Shown: positions 16,001 through 24,051 of the stretch, piece after piece | Position numbering within the stretch: the stretch's first letter is position 1 | How the letters are laid out: each line of letters starts with the position of its first letter | DNA from: Streptomyces griseoloalbus | Lineage (GTDB): Bacteria; Actinomycetota; Actinomycetes; Streptomycetales; Streptomycetaceae | Length of the DNA: 64,000 bases | Direction of reading: 5' to 3' | Assembly: GCA_014650015.1 (NCBI GenBank) | Contig: BMUD01000001.1 | Coordinates: 593,434 to 657,433, forward strand | The notes under the pieces: generated by a model | Seen by the model: the letters and a program-made list of their open reading frames with translations, nothing else | Told to the model about the DNA's origin: nothing | Database searches by the model: none | Program-made: the position numbers and the translations under genes

Positions 16001-16681
16001 TCACCGTGACGAGCGGCGGGCGAGGGCCCGGGCCAGGGCCGCACGGACCTCCGCGGGCAGGGGAGTGCCCCGCGCCTGCGCGGAGGACGTGAGGGCCTCG
16101 GCGACCGCGCGGAGCTTGGTGTTGGACGTCTGCGAGGCCTCCCGGAGGATGTGCCAGGCCTCGTCCGAGGTGCAGCCGTAGGTGGCCATCAGGATGCCGC
16201 GGGCCTGGTCGATGACCGGGCGGGAGGCGATCGCCCGCCGCAGTTGCTCGACCTCCTCCTGGAGCTTGCGCAGCCGCTCCTCCCGCTCCAGCGCCACCGC
16301 CGAGGAGGCCGGTGCCGGAGCACCGTCCGGTGCCGGGGCGCGCAACGGGTCCGTGGTGTCGAGGCCGGCGAGTTCCAGGATGCGGCGCGGCTGACCGTTC
16401 CAGCGTGTGGCCGTGACCGGCATCGACCGCCGCCGGCCGTGATCGCGCAGCACCTCCAGGAACTCCAGGCCCGCCGTGTCCATGAAGTACACACCGCTCA
16501 TGTCCAGGTCGACCCGGGCCGTGCCGGCGGGCAGCCGCGCAAGCCTTTCGGCCAAGATGTCCGCGCACCCGCGGACCAGCTCACCACGCGGCGTGAGCAG
16601 CGCTCTGTCCGCGTCCGTACGACCGCCGATGACCAAGGTGTTCAGCCTTCCCGGGAAGGGGAACGATGCCGCGGAGGTCAT
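16001..16681 (-). CDS. STAS-ANTAR domain regulator
   Basis: This 226-aa protein has an N-terminal STAS domain (about 15-105; VDLDMSGVYFMDTAGLEFLEVLRDHGRR) of the anti-anti-sigma type with Thr in the usual Ser phosphosite region (MDTAG). A heptad-like linker (EREERLRKLQEEVEQLRRAI) leads into an ANTAR RNA-binding domain (about 150-200; VIDQARGILMATYGCTSDEAWHILREASQ). Such proteins join partner-switching phosphorylation to transcription antitermination. It is divergent from a STAS gene and a MEDS-ATPase gene that could serve as its partners. The start at 16681 is supported by AAGG and GGTGA upstream and by the domain layout. Confidence 0.88.
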   Translation of the reverse strand: MTSAASFPFPGRLNTLVIGGRTDADRALLTPRGELVRGCADILAERLARLPAGTARVDLDMSGVYFMDTAGLEFLEVLRDHGRRRSMPVTATRWNGQPRRILELAGLDTTDPLRAPAPDGAPAPASSAVALEREERLRKLQEEVEQLRRAIASRPVIDQARGILMATYGCTSDEAWHILREASQTSNTKLRAVAEALTSSAQARGTPLPAEVRAALARALARRSSR

Positions 16682-16900
16682 GTCACCGCCTTGTCGGTGC
16701 TCGTGGATGGTCGGGGCGTTCGCGGGCAGTCGGAGCGGTTCGGGGGAGTTCGGCCGCCGACGCCACCGGGCATGTAGGCTGCCCAAGGTCTCGGCTCCGT
16801 TGCGGATGCGCCTGCCCACCGCGCGGCGTACTACACACCGGGCCGGGGAGTGGCCGGGAACCGACGGGGTAGGCACGGCCCCGGGAGTGTGAGGAGACGG

Positions 16901-17254
16901 GTGTCGGACACTCGGCATCGGACGCCGGGGCCCGGAGTTTCCGGGCCGTCTCTGACGGTGCGCCCGCTGGAGGGGTGCGGGGGTGTCCGTGTGGCCGGTG
17001 AGATCGGCCTGGCCACCCATTCGATCTGGGAACGCGTGCTGGAGCAGGCGGTGCGCGGAGGTGAGTCGGTGTACTACCTGGAGCTGTCCGAGGTGACGTT
17101 CGTCGACGTCGCGGGCGCGGGCGCGCTCGTGGCCGCCGCCGAGCGGCTCGAGGACGGCCGCCGCTTCGTGGTGCGCCGGCCGCCGCCGGCCCTGCGCCGG
17201 GTGCTGAAGATGCTCTGGCCCCACCTGCCGGCGATCGAGGTGGCGACGTCATGA
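16901..17254 (+). CDS. STAS-domain anti-anti-sigma factor-like protein
   Basis: This is a 117-aa single STAS domain (LTVRPLEGCGGVRVAGEIGLATHSIWERVLEQA...YYLELSEVTFVDVAGAGALVAAAERL). The segment FVDVAGAG aligns with the phosphorylatable Ser of RsbV/SpoIIAA; here that position is Ala or absent, so it may not be regulated by phosphorylation. GTG 16901 is chosen because GAGGAG is four to five bases upstream; upstream codons in the frame are Arg/Gly-rich with no ribosome site. Its stop overlaps the ATG of the next gene (ATGA at 17251), indicating coupled synthesis with a likely kinase partner. Confidence 0.8.
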   Translation: MSDTRHRTPGPGVSGPSLTVRPLEGCGGVRVAGEIGLATHSIWERVLEQAVRGGESVYYLELSEVTFVDVAGAGALVAAAERLEDGRRFVVRRPPPALRRVLKMLWPHLPAIEVATS

Positions 17255-18204
17255 GCGCAGCGGCCGAACCCCTGGAAACCGTCCAGGAGCACTTCGTCCA
17301 CCCCGCCCTCTTCTACCGGGACGAGGGGGAGTACCTGGACGGCACCGTCTCCTTCGTGCGCGAGGGACTCGCGGCCGGTGAACCCGTCGCGGTCGCCGTG
17401 CCCGGTGACCGGCTGCGGCTGATCAGGGACGCGCTCGGCGCCGACGCCGACGCCGTCCGGCTCCTCGACATGCGGGAGGCCGGCCGCAACCCGGGCCGGA
17501 TCATCCCCGGTGTGCTGCGCGCCTTCGCCGACACCTGCCCGGCCGGACAGCGGGTCAGGATCATCGGCGAGCCGATCTGGGCCGGCCGCTCGGCGGCCGA
17601 GTACCCCGCCTGCGTCCAGCACGAGGCGCTGATCAACGCCGCTTTCCAGGGGCGTACGGTCACCATCCTGTGCCCCTACGACGCCGTGCGCCTGCCCGGG
17701 CACGTCCTCGCCGACGCGTACGCCACCCACCCCACCGTCATCCCCGCCGGCTCACGCACGGTGCGGGACAGCGAGGCCTACGCCCCCGACGCGGTGGTCG
17801 CCCGCTACAACGAGCCGTTGCCGCTGGTGGCGGACGCCATGACCGTGCCGTTCGCGGCCGAGTCGCTGCCCTCGGCCCGGCATGCCGCGACCGAGGAGGG
17901 ACGCCGGCTCGGCCTCACCGGCATCACCCTGGAGGACCTGGCCCTCGCCACGGCCGAGCTGACCACGAACAGTGTGCTGCACGGCGGCGGTGCGGGCGTG
18001 CTGCGGATCTGGGCCGAGGGCGGCCACGTGCTGTGCGAGGTGCGTGACGGGGGGCGGCTCACCGATCCGCTCGCCGGACGCCGGCCGGCCTCCCGCGACC
18101 AGCGCGGCGGGCGGGGGCTGCTGCTGGTCAATCTGATCGCCGACCTGGTGCGGGTGCACACCGGGGACGAGGGCACGACGATCCGGTGCTGGTTCGCCCG
18201 TTAG
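17251..18204 (+). CDS. MEDS domain anti-sigma factor-type histidine kinase-like ATPase (RsbA-like)
   Basis: In this 317-aa protein residues about 12-165 match the MEDS (methanogen/methylotroph DcmR sensory) domain (VHPALFYRDEGEYLDGTVSFVREGLAAGEPVAVAVP). Residues about 190-315 are a GHKL ATPase with N-box ELTTNSVLHGG and the glycine-rich lid RGGRGLLLVNLIADLV. It lacks the dimerisation/His box, as anti-sigma switch kinases do. The gene is coupled to the STAS gene upstream, forming a partner-switching pair probably sensing a small ligand and controlling a SigB-type sigma factor or the divergent ANTAR protein. The TAG stop is formed at the junction with a palindromic element. Confidence 0.88.
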   Translation: MSAAAEPLETVQEHFVHPALFYRDEGEYLDGTVSFVREGLAAGEPVAVAVPGDRLRLIRDALGADADAVRLLDMREAGRNPGRIIPGVLRAFADTCPAGQRVRIIGEPIWAGRSAAEYPACVQHEALINAAFQGRTVTILCPYDAVRLPGHVLADAYATHPTVIPAGSRTVRDSEAYAPDAVVARYNEPLPLVADAMTVPFAAESLPSARHAATEEGRRLGLTGITLEDLALATAELTTNSVLHGGGAGVLRIWAEGGHVLCEVRDGGRLTDPLAGRRPASRDQRGGRGLLLVNLIADLVRVHTGDEGTTIRCWFAR

Positions 18205-18378
18205 GGCCTGTCTGACGATTCGCGTCGTCGCCCGCAGGGCGGTCTCGCGGTGTCAGGTGCGTGCTCTCGGCGTGCCGGGGGTAGAGCCTCGTACGGGATG
18301 TACTCGGCTCTGCGCCCGGTGCGGCGAGAGTGCGTGCATGGCGTCGCGAGGCAGGCGGGAATCGTCAGACAGGCCCTA
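18202..18378. mobile_element. MITE-like palindromic element, copy 2
   Basis: A 177-bp element with perfect 20-bp terminal inverted repeats beginning TAGGGCCTGTCTGACG, TA at both ends, and an internally palindromic body. It differs from 4453-4628 at only about eight positions. Like copy 1 it lies between convergent genes, and its left TAG is the stop codon of the MEDS-ATPase gene. It could fold into one long hairpin and act as a two-way terminator. Confidence 0.8.
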
Positions 18379-18424
18379 CTGGCTGTCGCACGTCGCCGCC
18401 CTCCGCGGCCGTCCTCCGCGGGGC

Positions 18425-19462
18425 TCAGGCGCCCAGCGGGTCCAGCACCATCGGCGCGATCCTGCCCTCCAGCATCTCGCCCAGCCCCTGCACGGCGCAC
18501 ACGTCCGGCCGCTCGGCGATGTGCACCGGCATGCCCGTCGCCTGACGCAGCATCTGGTCCAGTCCCGGCAGCAGGGCGCTCCCGCCGACCATCATGATCC
18601 CCCGGTCGGCGAGGTCGGCGACCAGATCGGGCGGGCACTCCCGCAGCACCGTGCCGATGCCGTCGAGGACGGCGGTCAGCGGCGTCTGGATGGCCCGCCG
18701 CACGGCCGCCGTGTCGACCGTCACGGAACGGGCCAGGCCGGTGGCGACGTCCCGGCCGTGGATCTCCGTCGACTCCGGGCCCTGCGGGGTCAGCCCGTTG
18801 CCGTGCAGGGCCAGCTGCAACGGCCGTACGGACTGGCTGGGCAGCATCAGCTCGTGCTGGTGGCGCAGATGCTGCACGATCGCGTTGTCCACGGCCTCAC
18901 CGCCGACCGGGATGCGCTCCGCCGTCACGATCGATCCGAGGGAGAGCACGGCCACCTGGGTGGCCGCCGCCCCGCACACCATGATCATGGTCGCCTCGGG
19001 CCGCTCCACCGGCAGGCCGCAGCCCACGGCGGCGGCGATGAGCGTGTCGACCAGCTCCACCCGGCGGGCGCCGAGACCCACCAGGGTCTCGATCGCGGCG
19101 CGCTGGGCGAGCGGATCGGCGTCGTGCGGGGTGCAGGCCGCGGCCCGCAGCCGGGGCTTGCGGCGCAGCGTGCGGCGGATCCTGTCACCGAGCAGTTGCC
19201 GCAGCATCCGCTGCGCCATCTCGATGTCGACGACCGTGCCGCCGGAGACGGGCCGTACGACGCGGATGTAGTCCGGCGTGCGGCCCTTCATCTTCTCCGC
19301 GAACTCACCGACCGCGATCAGCGCGCCGGTGCGGGTGTTCACGGCGGCGACGGACGGCTGGTCCACGACGAGTCCGGTGCCCTTGACGTACACCCGGGTG
19401 CGCGCCGCCCCCAGGTCGACGGCGAAGTGGCAGCGGCGCAACTGCTCCAGACTGGCGGTCAC
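18425..19462 (-). CDS. mbl: MreB-like actin homologue (Mbl)
   Basis: This 345-aa actin-fold protein is of the MreB/Mbl family: phosphate-1 loop FAVDLGAARTRVYV, VRPVSGGTVVDIEMAQRMLR, a GLARSVTVD connector and a C-terminal IMMVGGSALLPGLDQML adenosine motif. The phosphate-2 loop reads VCGAAATQVAVLSLGSIV where MreB has DIGGGTTEVAVISLGGIV, so nucleotide-binding residues are altered. Streptomyces species are known to carry such a degenerate Mbl, with a role in spore wall formation. GTG 19462 is taken because GGGAGGA is seven bases upstream; a more distal start lacks a site. It lies downstream of the conflict operon but after a 130-bp gap. Confidence 0.85.
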   Translation of the reverse strand: MTASLEQLRRCHFAVDLGAARTRVYVKGTGLVVDQPSVAAVNTRTGALIAVGEFAEKMKGRTPDYIRVVRPVSGGTVVDIEMAQRMLRQLLGDRIRRTLRRKPRLRAAACTPHDADPLAQRAAIETLVGLGARRVELVDTLIAAAVGCGLPVERPEATMIMVCGAAATQVAVLSLGSIVTAERIPVGGEAVDNAIVQHLRHQHELMLPSQSVRPLQLALHGNGLTPQGPESTEIHGRDVATGLARSVTVDTAAVRRAIQTPLTAVLDGIGTVLRECPPDLVADLADRGIMMVGGSALLPGLDQMLRQATGMPVHIAERPDVCAVQGLGEMLEGRIAPMVLDPLGA

Positions 19463-19592
19463 GGCAGATCCTCCCGAGTGCGGACCCAACGGCCCACCGG
19501 ACGGCGGACCTCTCAGGCATCGTGCGCGGCGGGCGGGTTCGGGCGCCTTTCCTGGGGGGCCGGGTGGGGGGCCGCCGAACGGGGGGCGCGCC

Positions 19593-22500
19593 TCATGAGC
19601 CGCCCGGGCGGGACAGGCCGCGCGCGGCGTCCAGGAGGGGGTCCAGGGAGTCGACGGTGAGTGCGCAGCCGGCCTCGCGCAGGCTTCGTCGGACGGCGGA
19701 GGTGTAGGTGTAGCCGATGAAAGGCAGACCGCTCTGCCGGGCGGCGGTGAACTCGGCGACGGACGAGCCGATCACGACGGCCGCGGGTGCGACGGCCGCG
19801 GGTACGGCGGGCGCGCCGGAGGTGCCCAGGGCGCGCCGCAGGCAGTCCGGGTGGGGCATCAGCAGGGTGAGGTCGTCGGCACGGCCGTGGATACCGGACA
19901 GCGGCATGCGGTAGGGCAACAGATAGCGCCGCACCGCCTGTTCGCCCACGTCGCCGACGACGACGACCCGCCGGCCGGACGCGTGCAGGGCACGCACCAG
20001 GGCGACCGAGCGGTGCGTGGCGGGCGCGTCGGGCGCCGCCCGCAGTTCGAGCGCGTCGAGGCGTTCGCGCAGCACCGCGCCCAGCGGGTCGTGCGCGAAG
20101 GCGCGCAGCACCTCCAGCGGATGCACCAGCGCCCCCCGGGAGACGTCACCGCTGCCGGGCGGGCGGCCCGCGAACGCGTCGCGCGGCGCGCGGTGTTCGG
20201 CGACGACGGACAGCAGGTCCAGGGCGGCCTCGCGCGCGGTGTGCGCCGAGAACAGGCGGGCGAGCGGCCCGTCGAATCCGATGAGAACGGTGGCGGAGCG
20301 GGACAGCACGTCGGCCACGGCTTCGGCCGGCGGCAGACCCGCCGCTCCCCGTCCCGGCGGCTCCGGCAGCGGCGTGCCCTCCCGGGCGAGCCGTACGGAG
20401 CAGGACACCGCGAGACCCGGCACCGGCCAGGTGCCCAGAGCGGAGTCGATCTCCCGCTGGGCCCCGCCCACCCGGCGTACCGGGTGGTGGCGGGTGACGC
20501 GGGCCGCCCGGTCCAGCAGATGGGCGAGCAGCAGCTCGGACACGTCGGCGACCTCCGCGCGGACGAAGGCGACCGGGTCCGCCACGTGCCAGGACAGGTC
20601 GGCCGCCGCGGCGAAGGAGCCGCCCCGCGCGCCGGGCAGGGTGACCGTGTGCCGGGCCTGTCGTGCGGTGAGGTCGACGACGTAGTACGTCGCCGGATGC
20701 GGTGCGCGGGTGCCGTACGGCTGGATGGGGTTGAGCAGGGTGAGCGAGCCGTCGGGCCGGGTGTGGACGACGGCCGTACGGCCCGGGGCGGGGGCACCCA
20801 GCTCGTGCAGGTCACGGGTGAGGAACGGGCCCCGCACCAGATCGCGGGCCGGGGCGTCGGTGTTCCGCGGGCCGGCCGGCCCGCCCAGCGGGCAGAACCA
20901 GGCGACCGGCGGGGCGGACGGCGCGCCCGCGGGGTACAGGGGCCTGAAGCGCAGGGGCTCGCGGGCGGCGGAGCTGGCGGCGAACTCCTCCCACAGGGCG
21001 GGGGAGACGACGACCACGAGGTCGGTGCCGGCGTGGCGGGGCGGCTCGGGCAGGTCGGCCTGCGCGGCGGGCGCGTCCCGGAGGAGCACCCGCAGACGCG
21101 GCGGATCCGTGAGCCCGGCGAGCGCCCCGGGAAGCTGGCGCAGGATGGCGACCAGGACGGGCAGCAGATAGACGTCGGGTCCGGTGCGGACGACGTACCC
21201 GTCGGGCAGGACGCGCACCTCGTACTGCGCAGGGGTGAGGGCGCCCCGGGAGAGGACCTCGTGGACGGCGTTCTCGAGGGTGATGCGCGCTTCCGGATGG
21301 CCGGCCAGGCCCTCGGCCCGGAAGGTGATCGTGGCGTGGTCCCGCGCCGGCGCGGAGCCGGACCGGCCCGCGCCGGCCGCCGGGGACGGCCCGACGGACC
21401 CGGACAGCCGGCGCGCGATCCGCGGACGGACCGTCGCGAACGCCTCCCCGGCGGCGGGCCCCGTGAGCGTTCCGGAACGGGACGGCGTGGACGCGAGGAA
21501 GTCGCCGGGCGCGCGGCCGGCACGCTCGTCGATCAGGCCGCCCACCCGTTCCAGCAGTTCCGCGGTGCGGTTGCGGGCCGTGCGCGGCAGTCCCCGCAGC
21601 AGCAGGTCCCGCACGCCGGGGCGGAAGGCGTAGGAGCCGGGCGGCCCGGGGACGGTGGTGAGCATGCCGCTGAGGATCACCTCGGCGAGGTGCCGGGGCC
21701 GGGGGTCGGGTTCGATGGCGGCGTGCACCAGGCGCATCACGGGCAGGTCGGGACGGCCGAGGGCCAGATGACCGGCCAGCCGGAACGCCTGCGGGGAGGC
21801 GGTCGCCCGGAACCGCAGCACGAGCTCCTCGGGGGAGAGCCGGCCCACGTCCGTACGCTCGTCGCGGTCCGCCGGGAGCGGTCCGTCCAGCTCCGCGACC
21901 GCGGCCGGGACCTCGCCGCCGCCCGGCGCGGCGACCAGGGACGCCCAGTTCGCCAGCCACCGCGGGTCCGGCTCCAGCACGGGCAGCGGGACGGCGCGTC
22001 GCGGCGCGTCCGGGGTGTCGCAGGGGGTGTCGTACGGGGTGAAGGCGAGTGCCGCGGTGGGGGCGGCCGGGTACGGGGACGCCAGCAGGCCCGCGACGGT
22101 GGGCAGGGCCGTGTCGCGCCACAGGTGTTCCGGGAGGGGCTGGACCACGGCCAGGGGCATCCGGCGGGCCCAGCGGTGCAGGGTGGCGTACCACAGGGCA
22201 CCGGCCGGGCCCTCCCGCCACTGCGGGCCCATGCAGTCGCTGATGACGAGGGCGGCGCTGCGGCCGTCCCCCGGGGCGTGCGCGCCGTGCCCGCGTACCG
22301 TGCCGTCGGGGTCCGCGCGCAGCACGGTCACCGTGCGGAACACCCCCGACTGCCCCAGCGCCGTGCGCAGTTCGCGGATCAGGGGCCGCCAGACGGGCAT
22401 GGTGGGGCCGGCGTCGCACACGAGGAACAGGCGCAGCCAGCGCTCCCGTGCGGGCCGCATCACCGGAAGCCACCCGTCGGGTGCGGCCCCCAGGCGGGCG

Positions 22501-22973
22501 AGCCGGTCGGCGGTCGCCCGTTCGTCCAGTTCGTAGCCGACGGGGGAGTCCACCCGGCGTTTGAGCGGGCGCAGGGAGCGTTGCAGCGCCAGCGGGTGGC
22601 GCAGCATCGGGGGCGCCGGCGCCAGCAGGGTGGCGTGCGGTTCGGTCCGCGCGCCGGGGGGTGGGGCGGGGGTGGCCGGGGACGGCAGGTGGAGCGGGCT
22701 GCGGGGGGCGTCGCGCTCCTCGCGCGGGGCACGGGGCGAGGGGGCGGGCTCCGGCCGGTGGCCGGGGGCGACGGGGTGCGGGGCCGGCTCGCGGGGCGGT
22801 CGCGCGGGCGGGGCGCCGGCCGCGTCGGTGTCCATGGTCCCGGCCAGCCAGAGGAGTTCGGCCAGTTCCAGCGGGGTGGGAGGGACACCGCCGGACACCT
22901 CGGCCAGCAGGGCGGCGAGGCGGGCCAGCGGGTCGGGGGCGCCCGGCGGTCCGGGACGCCGGTCAGAAGGCAT
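19593..22973 (-). CDS. SAV_2336-type vWA-like protein with C-terminal HAD-like domain
   Basis: A 1126-aa protein. After a short helical start and a Pro-rich linker (about 45-130), residues about 170-330 look like a von Willebrand A fold (LRLFLVCDAGPTMPVWRPLIRELR), with DxGxT instead of the MIDAS DxSxS. The middle part has helical and beta-rich regions of the SAV_2336 family that I cannot name (for example VYLLPVLVAILRQLPGALAGL). From about 885 to the end is a HAD-like domain: VLIGFDGPLARLF, VVVVGDVGEQAVRRYL, VVIGSSVAEFTAARQSGLPFIGY. The catalytic Asp before the FDG motif is Gly. The gene starts inside the end of the MoxR gene (11-bp overlap), so it is translated with it. In vWA-MoxR-VMAP systems this would be the vWA member; the HAD fusion is unusual to me. 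Confidence 0.82.
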   Translation of the reverse strand: MPSDRRPGPPGAPDPLARLAALLAEVSGGVPPTPLELAELLWLAGTMDTDAAGAPPARPPREPAPHPVAPGHRPEPAPSPRAPREERDAPRSPLHLPSPATPAPPPGARTEPHATLLAPAPPMLRHPLALQRSLRPLKRRVDSPVGYELDERATADRLARLGAAPDGWLPVMRPARERWLRLFLVCDAGPTMPVWRPLIRELRTALGQSGVFRTVTVLRADPDGTVRGHGAHAPGDGRSAALVISDCMGPQWREGPAGALWYATLHRWARRMPLAVVQPLPEHLWRDTALPTVAGLLASPYPAAPTAALAFTPYDTPCDTPDAPRRAVPLPVLEPDPRWLANWASLVAAPGGGEVPAAVAELDGPLPADRDERTDVGRLSPEELVLRFRATASPQAFRLAGHLALGRPDLPVMRLVHAAIEPDPRPRHLAEVILSGMLTTVPGPPGSYAFRPGVRDLLLRGLPRTARNRTAELLERVGGLIDERAGRAPGDFLASTPSRSGTLTGPAAGEAFATVRPRIARRLSGSVGPSPAAGAGRSGSAPARDHATITFRAEGLAGHPEARITLENAVHEVLSRGALTPAQYEVRVLPDGYVVRTGPDVYLLPVLVAILRQLPGALAGLTDPPRLRVLLRDAPAAQADLPEPPRHAGTDLVVVVSPALWEEFAASSAAREPLRFRPLYPAGAPSAPPVAWFCPLGGPAGPRNTDAPARDLVRGPFLTRDLHELGAPAPGRTAVVHTRPDGSLTLLNPIQPYGTRAPHPATYYVVDLTARQARHTVTLPGARGGSFAAAADLSWHVADPVAFVRAEVADVSELLLAHLLDRAARVTRHHPVRRVGGAQREIDSALGTWPVPGLAVSCSVRLAREGTPLPEPPGRGAAGLPPAEAVADVLSRSATVLIGFDGPLARLFSAHTAREAALDLLSVVAEHRAPRDAFAGRPPGSGDVSRGALVHPLEVLRAFAHDPLGAVLRERLDALELRAAPDAPATHRSVALVRALHASGRRVVVVGDVGEQAVRRYLLPYRMPLSGIHGRADDLTLLMPHPDCLRRALGTSGAPAVPAAVAPAAVVIGSSVAEFTAARQSGLPFIGYTYTSAVRRSLREAGCALTVDSLDPLLDAARGLSRPGGS

Positions 22974-24006
22974 CGGGTCGCGGGCCCTGTCCCAGGTACG
23001 GCATCAGCTGCTCCGCCAGTTCGTCGAGGGAGCCGGCGCCGAGGCCGGAGGACCGGGCGAGGTAGATGGCGTTGAGGAGCTGGTCGGTGGCCAGGTCGCC
23101 GGCGCCCGCCCGGGACAGGAAACGCTCGATCAGACGGCGGGCGTGGGCGTCGGGTTCTCCCAGGTGCGCGCGGACGATCCCGGCGAGCTGCTCGTCGTCC
23201 GGCTGCCGCAGGCGCAGCGTGACGCAGCGGCGCAGGAAGGCGGGCGGGAACTCGCGCTCGCCGTTGCTGGTGAGGACGACGAACGGGAAGGACCGGCAGC
23301 GGACACGGCCGCGTTCCACCGGCACCCGCTCGTCGGTGCCGTCGGCCATCACCTCGGCCCGCGGGAGACGGCGTGCCGCGCGCACCAGTTCGGGGATCTC
23401 GTACTGGCCCTCCTCCAGTACGTTCAGCAGGTCGTTGGGCAGGTCGAGGTCGCTCTTGTCGATCTCGTCGATGAGGAGGGCGCGGGGGCGGGCATAGGGG
23501 AGGAGGGCGGTGCCCAGCGGGCCGAGGCGCAAGTGGTCCTCGACACCGGACCCGTCGCCCGGCTCCGGGGCCGCGGCGTCGGACCGCTCGCCGGGGCGGA
23601 CGGCGCTCTGCCGTGCCGCGTACAGGCGGGAGAGCGGGTCGTACTGGTAGAGGCCGTCGTGCAGGGTGCTGCGGCTGGTGATGTTCCAGCGCAGCACCGG
23701 ACCGAGGCGCAGCTCGCGGGCGACTGCGTAGGCGAGGGAGGACTTGCCGGTGCCGGGCGGGCCGGTGACCAGCAGCGGGCGGCGCAGATACAGGGCCGCG
23801 TTGACCAGCTGGACCGTCTGCGGTGTCGCCTGGTAGGTCACGGCGCGGTGGGCGCGGTCGGGGGAGACGGCGGAGGCGTCGGCGGCCTCGTCCGGCGGGT
23901 CGAGCACCGGCCCGCCGTCGAAGGCACGCCAGGGCGGGGGCGGCGGTAACCGGTCGATGCCGTCGTGCGGTCGCTCGGTGCCGGTGTAGACGGGCCACAG
24001 GGGCAT
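22963..24006 (-). CDS. MoxR-family AAA+ ATPase
   Basis: This 347-aa ATPase has Walker A GPPGTGKSS at 82-90, Walker B ALLIDEID with D180-E181, a sensor-1 region VLTSNGERE (about 243), and an arginine-finger-like segment FLRRCVTLRL. MoxR proteins remodel partner proteins, usually together with a vWA-domain protein encoded next door, as here (downstream gene overlaps by 11 bp). The upstream neighbour is a trypsin-VMAP protein, completing the ternary set. A Pro-rich N-terminal extension of about 50 residues precedes the ATPase core. Codon 20 is TTA (23947-23949), so the protein should be made only when bldA tRNA is active. Confidence 0.9.
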   Translation of the reverse strand: MPLWPVYTGTERPHDGIDRLPPPPPWRAFDGGPVLDPPDEAADASAVSPDRAHRAVTYQATPQTVQLVNAALYLRRPLLVTGPPGTGKSSLAYAVARELRLGPVLRWNITSRSTLHDGLYQYDPLSRLYAARQSAVRPGERSDAAAPEPGDGSGVEDHLRLGPLGTALLPYARPRALLIDEIDKSDLDLPNDLLNVLEEGQYEIPELVRAARRLPRAEVMADGTDERVPVERGRVRCRSFPFVVLTSNGEREFPPAFLRRCVTLRLRQPDDEQLAGIVRAHLGEPDAHARRLIERFLSRAGAGDLATDQLLNAIYLARSSGLGAGSLDELAEQLMPYLGQGPRPDAF

Positions 24007-24051
24007 GGTGCTCTTCTCCGGTGGGGGCGGCGGTCGGGGGACGGTGGTCGG

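Noticed and set aside
18244-18376. Coding potential inside the palindromic elements
   Set aside because: Frames such as MRALGVPGVEPRTGCTRLC occur in both copies only because the DNA is nearly identical. No ribosome site, and codon pattern is not coding-like.
19851-23075. A 1074-codon plus-strand frame opposite the vWA-HAD gene
   Set aside because: No recognisable motif and artefactual composition. It also crosses into the MoxR gene antisense.
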